A stretch of 64,000 nucleotides of DNA from positions 310,001 through 374,000 of the forward strand of contig NZ_FOLY01000004.1 of NCBI RefSeq assembly GCF_900112585.1. The letters run 5' to 3'. Position 1 is the stretch's first letter. Each line of letters opens with the position of its first letter. The stretch comes from Kushneria avicenniae (GTDB lineage: Bacteria; Pseudomonadota; Gammaproteobacteria; Pseudomonadales; Halomonadaceae). This document shows positions 53,378 to 59,975 of the stretch, in pieces. The notes under the pieces are model-generated. The model had not been told where the DNA came from. It made no database searches and was given only the letters and a program-made list of their open reading frames with translations. The translations under genes and the position numbers were made by a program.

Positions 53378-54598
53378 CTAGTCGTCGAGACGACCCTTTT
53401 TGGCCGCGATGCGCAGACGCAGCGCGTTGAGCTTGATAAAGCCCTCGGCGTCCTTCTGGTCGTAGGCGCCAGCGTCATCTTCAAAGGTGGCGATCGAGGC
53501 GTCGAACAGCGAGTCTTCCGACTCACGGCCGACCACGATGACGTTGCCCTTGTAGAGCTTGAGGCGTACCACGCCGTTGACGCTGCCCTGTGACTGGTCG
53601 ATCGCAGCCTGCAGCATCTTGCGCTCCGGGCTCCACCAGTAGCCGTTGTAGATCAGCTCGGCGTACTTGGGCATCAGCTCATCCTTGAGATGCGCCGATT
53701 CGCGATCCAGCGTGATCGACTCGATCGCGCGATGAGCACGCAGCATGATGGTGCCGCCGGGGGTTTCGTAGCAGCCGCGGGACTTCATGCCCACGTAGCG
53801 GTTTTCGACGATGTCCAGACGGCCGATGCCGTTCTCGCCGCCGATCCTGTTGAGATACGAAAGCACGTCATGCGGCTTCATGGCCTGGCCGTCGATGGCC
53901 ACAATGTCGCCACGCTCGAAGGTCAGATCGATATAGGTGGCCTGATCCGGCGCCGCTTCAGGGCTCACGCTCCAGCGCCACATCTCTTCTTCGGCTTCGC
54001 TCCAGGGGTCTTCCAGTACACCGCCTTCATAGGAGATGTGCAGAAGGTTGGCGTCCATCGAATAGGGAGACTTTTTCTTGTTTTTGGCGTAGTCGACCGG
54101 GATATTGTGCTCTTCGCAGTAGTTCATCAGCTTTTCGCGCGAGTTCAGATCCCACTCGCGCCACGGCGCGATGACTCTGACGCCGGGCTTGAGCGCATAG
54201 GCCCCCAGCTCGAAGCGCACCTGGTCATTGCCCTTGCCGGTCGCACCGTGTGCGATGGCATCCGCGCCGGTCTCGTTGGCGATCTCGATCAGGCGACGGG
54301 CGATCAGCGGACGCGCGATCGAGGTACCCAGCAGATACTCGCCTTCATAGATGGTATTGGCACGAAACATCGGGAAGACGTAGTCACGCACAAAGGTTTC
54401 ACGCAGGTCTTCGATGTAAATTTCCTTCACACCCAGCGCCTGTGCCTTGGCACGTGCAGGCTCGACCTCTTCCCCCTGACCCAGGTCAGCCGTGAAGGTC
54501 ACGACCTCACAGTCGTAGGTTTCCTTGAGCCACTTGACGATCACGGAGGTATCGAGCCCTCCCGAATAGGCCAGGACAACCTTTTTTACATCGGACAT
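53378..54598 (-). CDS. argG: Argininosuccinate synthase
   Basis: A 406-residue enzyme joining citrulline and aspartate with ATP in arginine synthesis. The N-type ATP pyrophosphatase loop is [15 protein letters not shown]; other motifs are [26 protein letters not shown] and [12 protein letters not shown]. Start at 54598 is fixed by AAGGAG and family length; a longer open frame to 54652 is not conserved. Same pathway as argF, which is 1.7 kb away on the other strand. Confidence 0.97.
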   Translation of the reverse strand: MSDVKKVVLAYSGGLDTSVIVKWLKETYDCEVVTFTADLGQGEEVEPARAKAQALGVKEIYIEDLRETFVRDYVFPMFRANTIYEGEYLLGTSIARPLIARRLIEIANETGADAIAHGATGKGNDQVRFELGAYALKPGVRVIAPWREWDLNSREKLMNYCEEHNIPVDYAKNKKKSPYSMDANLLHISYEGGVLEDPWSEAEEEMWRWSVSPEAAPDQATYIDLTFERGDIVAIDGQAMKPHDVLSYLNRIGGENGIGRLDIVENRYVGMKSRGCYETPGGTIMLRAHRAIESITLDRESAHLKDELMPKYAELIYNGYWWSPERKMLQAAIDQSQGSVNGVVRLKLYKGNVIVVGRESEDSLFDASIATFEDDAGAYDQKDAEGFIKLNALRLRIAAKKGRLDD

Positions 54599-54853
54599 AC
54601 CGGCTCCTTGAGGCGTAGTCATGCGTTGTGTGTCGCGTGAGTATATCGTCACCTGTCCGCGGCGAACACCGCGTCACGCGTGATGGATGGGATTGACTGC
54701 AGGCACAATGCTACACTGCAACCCTGCAAACCGAATCCATCTCTCGACCAGAAGGCTTCCTGTGCCGGTCACCATATCCTCGGGCCCTGCCCGGCTATAC
54801 GCGTTCTCGATTCCCATGGCGTCTTCTGCTGTCTGCGACAGGAGAACACGACG

Positions 54854-55525
54854 ATGAAAGATGTTGTCCCGAAACTCATGTCCGGTCGTTTTCGCGGTTT
54901 CCTGCCCGTCGTGGTCGATCTGGAAACCGGTGGTTTCAACGCCCGCACTGATGCGCTGCTTGAAATTGCTGCGGTGACGCTGACCATGGACGAACAGGGC
55001 CATCTGCTTCCGGATGAGACCTTCTCGTTTCATATCGAGCCGTTCGAGGGTGCTAACGTCGAACAGTCGGCGCTGGATTTTACCGGTATTCGCCTGGACA
55101 GCCCGCTGCGCCAGAGCGCGGCGCTCAAGGAGAAGGCCGCGCTGGAGGAGATCTTCAAACCAGTGCGCAAGGCGCTCAAGTCCCATCAGTGCAATCGCGC
55201 CATTCTGGTCGGTCACAACGCCGCCTTCGATCACGGCTTTCTCAATGCTGCCGTCGAGCGCGCCGGCATCAAGCGCAACCCCTTCCACCCCTTTTCGAGC
55301 TTTGATACCGCAACGCTTTCGGGGCTGGTCTACGGCCAGACGGTACTGGCACGCGCATGTCGCGCGGCGGGCATTCCCTTTGACAGTCAGGAAGCCCACT
55401 CGGCGCGCTACGATACCGAGCGCACGGCCGAGCTTTTCTGTGCCATCGTCAACCGTTTCAAGGATCTGGGCGGCTGGGACCTGGCCCTGCGCGAGCAGAG
55501 CATGGACGGTGACGAACCGCTCTAG
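54854..55525 (+). CDS. rnt: Ribonuclease T
   Basis: A 223-residue DEDDh 3'-5' exoribonuclease that trims tRNA and other RNA ends. Exo I is [20 protein letters not shown]; Exo [15 protein letters not shown]; Exo [17 protein letters not shown] with the catalytic His. The ATG at 54854 follows CAGGAGAACACG; the frame is open farther upstream without homology. It is divergent from argG and convergent with grxD, sharing a strong terminator. Confidence 0.96.
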   Translation: MKDVVPKLMSGRFRGFLPVVVDLETGGFNARTDALLEIAAVTLTMDEQGHLLPDETFSFHIEPFEGANVEQSALDFTGIRLDSPLRQSAALKEKAALEEIFKPVRKALKSHQCNRAILVGHNAAFDHGFLNAAVERAGIKRNPFHPFSSFDTATLSGLVYGQTVLARACRAAGIPFDSQEAHSARYDTERTAELFCAIVNRFKDLGGWDLALREQSMDGDEPL

Positions 55526-55545
55526 CGTTGTCGTCATGCGGCATT

Positions 55546-55577
55546 AAAAAACCCGCCTCGATCGAGGCGGGTTTTTC
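55546..55577. terminator. Bidirectional terminator, rnt / grxD
   Basis: CCCGCCTCGATCGAGGCGGG (55552-55571) is a perfect palindrome flanked by AAAAAA on the left and TTTTT on the right, so it terminates transcripts from both sides. Confidence 0.95.
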
Positions 55578-55596
55578 ATGTCAGCCAGCAGCATGA

Positions 55597-55944
55597 TCAG
55601 GCGTTGTCGCCTTCCTGCGGGGCCGCGTTGGCTGCAGCCTGCTTGACCATCGGCGCCAGCTCACCGTTTTGATACATCTCGACGATGATGTCGCAGCCGC
55701 CGACCAGCTCGCCGTTGAGCCACAGCTGCGGGAAGGTGGGCCAGTTGGCATATTTGGGCAGCTCGGCGCGGATATCCGGGTTATCCAGAATGTTGACGAA
55801 GGCAAAGCGCTCGCCGCAGCCCATCAGCGCCTGAACGGCCTGGGCAGAGAAGCCGCACTGCGGCATCTGCGGTGACCCCTTCATGTAAAGCAGAATGCTG
55901 TTTTCGCTGATCTGCTGCTTGATGGTATCGAGTGTCTCGCTCAT
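55597..55944 (-). CDS. grxD: Monothiol glutaredoxin
   Basis: A 115-residue Grx4-type protein with the monothiol site CGFS (Cys30), LPKYANWPTFPQLWLNGELV and GGCDIIVEMYQNGEL, which bind glutathione. CGFS glutaredoxins carry and deliver 2Fe-2S clusters, often with BolA. The ATG at 55944 follows TGGAG; the frame remains open to 56325 but the upstream residues are not glutaredoxin-like. Confidence 0.96.
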   Translation of the reverse strand: MSETLDTIKQQISENSILLYMKGSPQMPQCGFSAQAVQALMGCGERFAFVNILDNPDIRAELPKYANWPTFPQLWLNGELVGGCDIIVEMYQNGELAPMVKQAAANAAPQEGDNA

Positions 55945-56310
55945 GTCCGGTCTCCAGAAGGGAGGGGCCTTGAAAGCCCATGAATGTCTGGCCTCACTGT
56001 ACGACGATATGGGGGTTAAATCAGCCCGGTTCAAGGCGTCATGAGCACATGAGATCGATATGAAGTTGCGCGCCCTGGAGGCTCTGGTTAGGATGACCGA
56101 GGTCGATGCCTGACAGCAGGTCTCGTCCGCCGCCATCGACAATGGCCACATTTCAAAGCGCCGCCAGCTCTCGTGCGGCGCTTTTTCGTTGGTTTTACCG
56201 CGCAGGTGCAGCATCACGGGGCACGCCCCCTTATCGAGCGTCACGCCTGGCATGGCGCCCGGCAACGTTTTTGTCACCGTAACGTTATGCACATACAGGA
56301 GCATCGAGAC
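55945..56310. other. Intergenic region grxD - argF with an unexplained terminator
   Basis: This 366-bp divergent gap holds the grxD promoter side, an intrinsic terminator reading toward argF (56155-56186) and the argF ribosome-binding site AGGAG at about 56297. No open frame, tRNA or known RNA was recognised between 55945 and 56155. A TTGAAA at 55970 could be a -35 but no good -10 pairs with it. Confidence 0.5.
56155..56187 (+). terminator. Intrinsic terminator upstream of argF (sRNA end or attenuator)
   Basis: AAAGCGCCGC (56155-56164) pairs with GCGGCGCTTT (56175-56184) across a 10-nt loop and ends in TTTTTCG on the plus strand. No plus-strand gene precedes it, because grxD runs the other way, so it must end a small RNA or act in the argF leader. 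Confidence 0.8.
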
Positions 56311-57231
56311 ATGGCCCTTCGCCACTTTCTTACCCTGATGGATCTGTCACCACAGGAACTGGCCTATCTCATCGATCGTTCGATCACCATCAAGCGCGAA
56401 CTGGCCGACAACGGGCCGATCTATACGCCGCTCAAAAATCGAACGCTGGCCATGATTTTCGAGAAATCCTCTACCCGCACCCGCGTCTCCTTTGAAACGG
56501 GCATGACCCAGTTCGGTGGTCATGCGCTGTTTCTGTCACCGCGTGACAGCCAGCTGGGTCGTGGCGAGCCGGTGGGTGATACCGCCCGCGTGCTCTCCGA
56601 GATGGTTGATGCGGTGATGATCCGCACCTTCTCGCATGACAGTATCGAATCCTTTGCCGATGCCAGCTCCATTCCGGTCATCAATGCGCTTTCCGATGAC
56701 TACCACCCGTGTCAGCTGCTGGCCGACGTGCAGACCTGGACCGAGGCCCGCGGCCAGGTCAGGGGCAAGACCGCCGTCTGGGTAGGCGATGGCAACAACA
56801 TGTGCCATTCCTGGATCAATGCCGCGCGCCAGTTTGATTTCAACCTGCGCATCGCCTGTCCTGAAGGCTTCGAGCCCGATCAGGAGATCCTTGACGCTGC
56901 CGGGTCGCGCGTCGAAATCTTCCGCGATCCGCAGGCTGCCGTGGAAGGGGCACACCTGATCACTACTGACGTGTGGGCGTCCATGGGTCAGGAGGAGGAG
57001 CAGACCGCTCGCATGGCCTCGTTTGCCGGCTTTCAGGTCAACGAAGCCATGCTGGATTCGGCCGATGACGAGGTCGTATTTCTGCACTGTCTGCCGGCGC
57101 ATCGCGGCGAAGAGGTCAGCGAGACCCTGCTGGACGACCCGCGCGCCCTGGTCTGGCAGGAAGCCGGCAATCGGCTGCATGCCCAGAAGGCCCTGCTGGA
57201 ATTTCTGATGATCGGTCGAGTCGGCCAGTAA
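56311..57231 (+). CDS. argF: Ornithine carbamoyltransferase
   Basis: A 306-residue enzyme forming citrulline from ornithine and carbamoyl phosphate. The carbamoyl-phosphate loop is EKSSTRTR (residues 51-58), the next substrate motif is [13 protein letters not shown], and [13 protein letters not shown] is the ornithine-binding HCLP loop. The ATG at 56311 follows ACAGGAG; upstream open codons are not conserved. Substrate for ArgG is produced here. Confidence 0.97.
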   Translation: MALRHFLTLMDLSPQELAYLIDRSITIKRELADNGPIYTPLKNRTLAMIFEKSSTRTRVSFETGMTQFGGHALFLSPRDSQLGRGEPVGDTARVLSEMVDAVMIRTFSHDSIESFADASSIPVINALSDDYHPCQLLADVQTWTEARGQVRGKTAVWVGDGNNMCHSWINAARQFDFNLRIACPEGFEPDQEILDAAGSRVEIFRDPQAAVEGAHLITTDVWASMGQEEEQTARMASFAGFQVNEAMLDSADDEVVFLHCLPAHRGEEVSETLLDDPRALVWQEAGNRLHAQKALLEFLMIGRVGQ

Positions 57232-57238
57232 CCCTGTG

Positions 57239-57266
57239 CGACGTCATCGCGCCCGCGATGACGTCG
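57239..57266. terminator. Hairpin between argF and the spanin genes
   Basis: CGACGTCATCGC (57239-57250) and GCGATGACGTCG (57255-57266) form a perfect 12-bp stem with a GCCC loop in the convergent gap. There is no T-tract; probable shared transcript end. Confidence 0.6.
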
Positions 57267-57278
57267 TTCGACAATCCC

Positions 57279-57602
57279 TCATTCATCGATGTCCCTGTCG
57301 TCCGGGGCGAGCTCGCTGGTCATCGATGGCGTCATGCTCTCCCAGAGCCTTTTGACAGCGTCACGGTCAGTGTTCATGCGCCGTCGAAGCTGTTCGTAGT
57401 CCGTCAGCAGTGTCAGCAGGTCCTGGTTGGTACGGATATTGTCGATCCCCTCCGGGGCCGGCAGCGGTTGCGTCAGATATCGCGGCATGGGTGGTGGTGG
57501 CACCATCACCGGCGTCGTCTGTTGCGGCGAGCTGGCGCAGCCATTGATGCACCCCGTCAGGCACAGCGTGATCAGCCCATTCCTTTGATGTCTGGTGATC
57601 AT
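57279..57602 (-). CDS. Rz1-like outer-membrane spanin (o-spanin lipoprotein)
   Basis: A 107-residue lipoprotein candidate. The lipobox LTGC puts the acylated Cys at residue 18, followed by a Pro-rich stretch MVPPPPMP, as in Rz1/LysC o-spanins. The gene starts inside the Rz-like gene in another frame (57602) and runs 88 nt past its end, an overlapped spanin layout. GAGAGGA precedes the ATG. In phages the o-spanin joins the i-spanin to fuse inner and outer membranes at lysis. No other lysis gene is nearby. Confidence 0.72.
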   Translation of the reverse strand: MITRHQRNGLITLCLTGCINGCASSPQQTTPVMVPPPPMPRYLTQPLPAPEGIDNIRTNQDLLTLLTDYEQLRRRMNTDRDAVKRLWESMTPSMTSELAPDDRDIDE

Positions 57603-57915
57603 TGATTATCCTCTCAAGTTGTTGTCGTTTGCCGGCCAGTGCCTGCTGGCTCGCTTCAAGCTGCTGGTCGCGGCTGGCGTTGACCTCTGCCAGATGTTCG
57701 GCATGTTGCTGCCAGGCACGCGCAACCAGCTGCTGGCGCTGTGCGAGTTCATGCGCACTGCGAGCCTCTCCCTGAGCATCAGCCAGCGCTTCACGCCACT
57801 GATCCAGCCGCTGGGTAAATCCCCATAGACCGCCTGCCAGCAGCGCCAGCACGGCCAGCGCGATCAGCAGTCGAACGGGAATCCGGCCAAAACTCCCCAA
57901 AAGCAGGTTCCACAT
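57367..57915 (-). CDS. Rz/LysB-like inner-membrane spanin (i-spanin)
   Basis: A 182-residue protein. An N-terminal membrane helix (about 14-33, VRLLIALAVLALLAGGLWGF) is followed by a Gln/Ala-rich coiled coil (about 38-105) and SKEWADHAVPDGVHQWLRQ, which resembles the W-A-D-x-x-x-P conserved end of phage Rz/LysB proteins. ATG at 57915 is chosen because AAGGAG is spaced 6 nt from it; 57921 is too close. The Rz1-like gene overlaps its 3' half in another frame. Probable prophage relic or a domesticated spanin pair. Confidence 0.72.
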   Translation of the reverse strand: MWNLLLGSFGRIPVRLLIALAVLALLAGGLWGFTQRLDQWREALADAQGEARSAHELAQRQQLVARAWQQHAEHLAEVNASRDQQLEASQQALAGKRQQLERIINDHQTSKEWADHAVPDGVHQWLRQLAATDDAGDGATTTHAAISDATAAGPGGDRQYPYQPGPADTADGLRTASTAHEH

Positions 57916-57963
57916 GGACATCTCCTTTTTGAGCTCATTGCTAAAACACCACCATTTCGGACA

Positions 57964-57988
57964 ATAATTATCCTACATGGATAATTAT
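57964..57988. promoter_or_regulatory. AT-rich dyad between the spanin genes and the divergent small genes
   Basis: ATAATTATCC (57964-57973) and GGATAATTAT (57979-57988) form a perfect 10-bp dyad with a 5-bp centre. Each arm contains ATAATTAT, itself palindromic. It lies about 50 bp upstream of the spanin genes and 97 bp upstream of the plus-strand gene. Phage-type or other repressor site; the protein is unknown. Confidence 0.55.
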
Positions 57989-58084
57989 CTCGATAAAGCA
58001 AAGCTCGGGCAAGCCAAAACTGTATAAATAAACAGCACTCATGCCGAGAAAAATGTTACTGAATATCGTGAACAGGAGCAGGAA

Positions 58085-58288
58085 ATGACCGCGGGAGATG
58101 AACTGGTCGTGGCTCAAGAGGCGCTGCCGGACAGTGCTGATGTGGGCACACTGTTTCATTTGCGTCTGGCAGGCGACAGCGGAGAACCCTTGATCTGCGC
58201 CCTGCTGATCAGAGAGATGGGACCGCTGGAAGCCCTGTGTGAGGTGCTGGCCGTTCAGGGCGCTGACGGCACCGGGGCGCGAGACTGA
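58085..58288 (+). CDS. Small protein of unknown function (67 aa)
   Basis: Not recognised. A 67-residue cytosolic protein, acidic and without Trp, with VGTLFHLRLAGDSGEPLICALL and EALCEVLAVQGADG. AGGAGCAGGAA before the ATG is a good ribosome-binding site. It resembles the next small gene loosely in layout (a beta-rich core ending in CEV-hydrophobic). First of three small plus-strand genes opposite the spanin pair. Confidence 0.6.
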   Translation: MTAGDELVVAQEALPDSADVGTLFHLRLAGDSGEPLICALLIREMGPLEALCEVLAVQGADGTGARD

Positions 58289-58400
58289 TGGTCGCCCTGC
58301 AGAGCTTCACAATTCATTAAAGACGCTGGAACCGGTGCCGATAAGAGAGCCATATGGTCAGGCCGTGCCGGCCGATCAAAAGGCTTTCCAGGAGCGAGCG

Positions 58401-58631
58401 ATGCTTACTACCGGAACCCGTGCATGGATTCCCATCGAACTGATGCCGCCGGATCTTCAGCCCGGCGATGAATGCCACGTAATGTCGAGCGTTGTGACAC
58501 GCACGACGGCCAGCGGCAAAGAGGTTCACGATTATTACCGGGTCAGAATTACCGGTCTTGCGCCCGAGGCGGCAGAATGCGAAGTCATTGAAACGCTGTC
58601 GCCCGAGGCCGCCGAAGCCCTGGCCGGCTAA
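58401..58631 (+). CDS. Small protein of unknown function (76 aa)
   Basis: Not recognised. A 76-residue cytosolic protein: MLTTGTRAWIPIELMPPDLQ, then DYYRVRITGLAPEAAECEVIE. Predicted mainly beta with a short helical end. The ATG at 58401 follows CCAGGAGCG at good spacing; the frame is open upstream to 58239 but lacks a ribosome-binding site there. It lies 112 bp after the 67-residue gene and 53 bp before the YjfB-like gene. Confidence 0.6.
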   Translation: MLTTGTRAWIPIELMPPDLQPGDECHVMSSVVTRTTASGKEVHDYYRVRITGLAPEAAECEVIETLSPEAAEALAG

Positions 58632-58684
58632 GGCGCCACCCGCTGCCCGCGCAGCGGTGATCCACTCGATGCAGGAGAACGCCC

Positions 58685-58888
58685 ATGGATATGAGCGTTA
58701 ATGGCATGGTCAATGCGTCAATGGCGCTGCAGCAGCATCAGCTTACCAGTGACGTTCAGACCAGTGTCCTGAAGAAGTCGCTGGATGGTCAGGCCGAACA
58801 GATGTCGCAGCTGATGTCGTCGGTAGACTCGATGCCGAAGCTGGCCACCGAAGGCATGGTGGGCACCCGGATCAATACCACGGCCTGA
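58685..58888 (+). CDS. YjfB-family small protein (putative motility protein)
   Basis: A 67-residue protein: ALQQHQLTSDVQTSVLKKSL, then DGQAEQMSQLMSSV and a C-terminal TRINTTA. This matches the short YjfB/putative motility family, typically 60-70 residues with the VLKK(A/S)(M/L)D core and an ending like NTxA. Function is poorly known, with a link to flagella in some genomes; no flagellar gene is nearby. GGAG precedes the ATG; a strong terminator follows. Confidence 0.78.
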   Translation: MDMSVNGMVNASMALQQHQLTSDVQTSVLKKSLDGQAEQMSQLMSSVDSMPKLATEGMVGTRINTTA

Positions 58889-58918
58889 TCGCGACGACTT
58901 CTGGTCACCCTGTGGTCA

Positions 58919-58955
58919 AAAAAAGGCGCCATCCGTCATGGATGGCGCCTTTATC
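58919..58955. terminator. Bidirectional terminator, YjfB-like / CBS genes
   Basis: AAAGGCGCCATCC (58922-58934) pairs with GGATGGCGCCTTT (58940-58952), a 13-bp stem with loop GTCAT. An A-run precedes it, giving a T-run for the minus-strand CBS gene; the plus side has TTTAT. Confidence 0.92.
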
Positions 58956-58986
58956 CATTCAGGATACCCGCCATTCAGGACACCCG
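58955..58986. repeat. Tandem repeat, 2 x 16 bp, beside the CBS gene terminator
   Basis: CCATTCAGGATACCCG (58955-58970) is followed by CCATTCAGGACACCCG (58971-58986), 15 of 16 identical. It lies between the terminator and the CBS gene stop. Confidence 0.92.
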
Positions 58987-58994
58987 GGCCGTGA

Positions 58995-59438
58995 TCAATC
59001 CGAAACGTCTTCAAGCAGGTTCACCGCCAGACGCACAAAATCCACCGATGAGAGAATGCCGACCAGATGGCCTTCACCGTCCAGCACCGGCATGGCCCCC
59101 TGACGGTTCGCCAGCAGCTGTTGTCCGGCTTCGGCAAGTGGTGTGGTAATAGACAACGTCTGTACGTCTCTTGAAATCACATCGCTCAGCGGAATCCGCC
59201 CCAGATGATGCCCCAGACGCTTGGCACCGAAGTGATCGGTAATGCGCAACGCTTCCTTCAGCACTACCTTTTGATTCAACATCCCCGCCAGACGCCCCAG
59301 CTCATCCAGCACCGGGAGATGGCGTATATGGTGTTCCCGCATGAGTTCATTGCCATCATGAAGCGTTTGTTCAAGACGCAATGTCACGAGATTCCGACTC
59401 ATGATGTCGGCGATCGAAGCCTGTTTGCGACTGGTCAT
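58995..59438 (-). CDS. CBS-domain pair protein
   Basis: A 147-residue stand-alone pair of CBS domains: ASIADIMSRNLVTLRLEQTL, MREHHIRHLPVLDELGRLAG for the first, then LSDVISRDVQTLSITTPLAE and NRQGAMPVLDGEGHLVGILS for the second. Such proteins bind adenine nucleotides and regulate partners. The linker between the domains is long (about 30 residues). AGGATAAA precedes the ATG. Partner unknown. Confidence 0.92.
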   Translation of the reverse strand: MTSRKQASIADIMSRNLVTLRLEQTLHDGNELMREHHIRHLPVLDELGRLAGMLNQKVVLKEALRITDHFGAKRLGHHLGRIPLSDVISRDVQTLSITTPLAEAGQQLLANRQGAMPVLDGEGHLVGILSSVDFVRLAVNLLEDVSD

Positions 59439-59674
59439 GTCTGTTTATCCTGCATCCATGTTCTATATCAGGTGCCATGCTTCGGCATCCTGTCCCTCCC
59501 TTTTCTATCGGCCGCAAACGCAGATATTACAGGGGCATGGCCACGATTAATCAGACAAAAGAAATGGACGACGGTCTGTCGGTCGTTCAGAACGGCAGCG
59601 GGAAGTGCCGGAGATCATCATGCGTGGGGAGGACAGCGACGCCGCGCGGCATCCGACCAGAACCCTCGGACATG

Positions 59675-59710
59675 AAAAAAGCCGCTTCAGAAAACTGAAG
59701 CGGCTTTTTT
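59675..59710. terminator. Terminator of tRNA-Ala
   Basis: AAAAAAGCCGCTTCAG (59675-59690) and CTGAAGCGGCTTTTTT (59695-59710) form a 16-bp stem including the A/T runs. On the minus strand it lies 8 nt past the tRNA 3' end. It can work in both directions. Confidence 0.92.
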
Positions 59711-59717
59711 CAATATC

Positions 59718-59793
59718 TGGTGGAGCCTAGCGGGATCGAACCGCTGACCTCAACACTGCCAGTGTTGCGCTCTCCCAGCTGAGCTAAGGCCCC
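59718..59793 (-). tRNA. tRNA-Ala (anticodon GGC)
   Basis: A 76-nt cloverleaf on the minus strand beginning GGGGCCTTAGCTCAGC and ending in an encoded CCA. The anticodon loop CTGGCAG gives GGC, reading GCC and GCU. The T-arm GGTTCGATCC is intact. Confidence 0.97.
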
Positions 59794-59805
59794 GAATCGG
59801 TGCAT

Positions 59806-59834
59806 ACTTTACGATAACAAAGACCAGGCGTCAA
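59806..59834 (-). promoter_or_regulatory. Sigma70 promoter of tRNA-Ala
   Basis: On the minus strand TTGACG (59834-59829) and TAAAGT (59811-59806) are separated by 17 bp, 12 bp before the tRNA 5' end. Confidence 0.75.
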
Positions 59835-59975
59835 CCCTTTCTGGCAGGTTATCGCCCGAGAGCTACATTCAGAGCGCGCTGGCGGACACCACGCACAGCG
59901 GTTGGCGCGGCAATGAAGCCGGCCCCTGCCGCGTTATCTGTTAAAATGAAGGCACTATCACTTGTGGAGATCATC

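Noticed and set aside
57279-58888. A complete prophage around the spanin genes
   Set aside because: No integrase, terminase, capsid, tail, holin or endolysin gene is visible on either side; flanks are argF and tRNA-Ala/uvrC.
59477-59698. A possible small plus-strand gene with an ATG at 59537
   Set aside because: No good Shine-Dalgarno, it runs into the tRNA terminator stem, and the residues are unlike any family I recognise.
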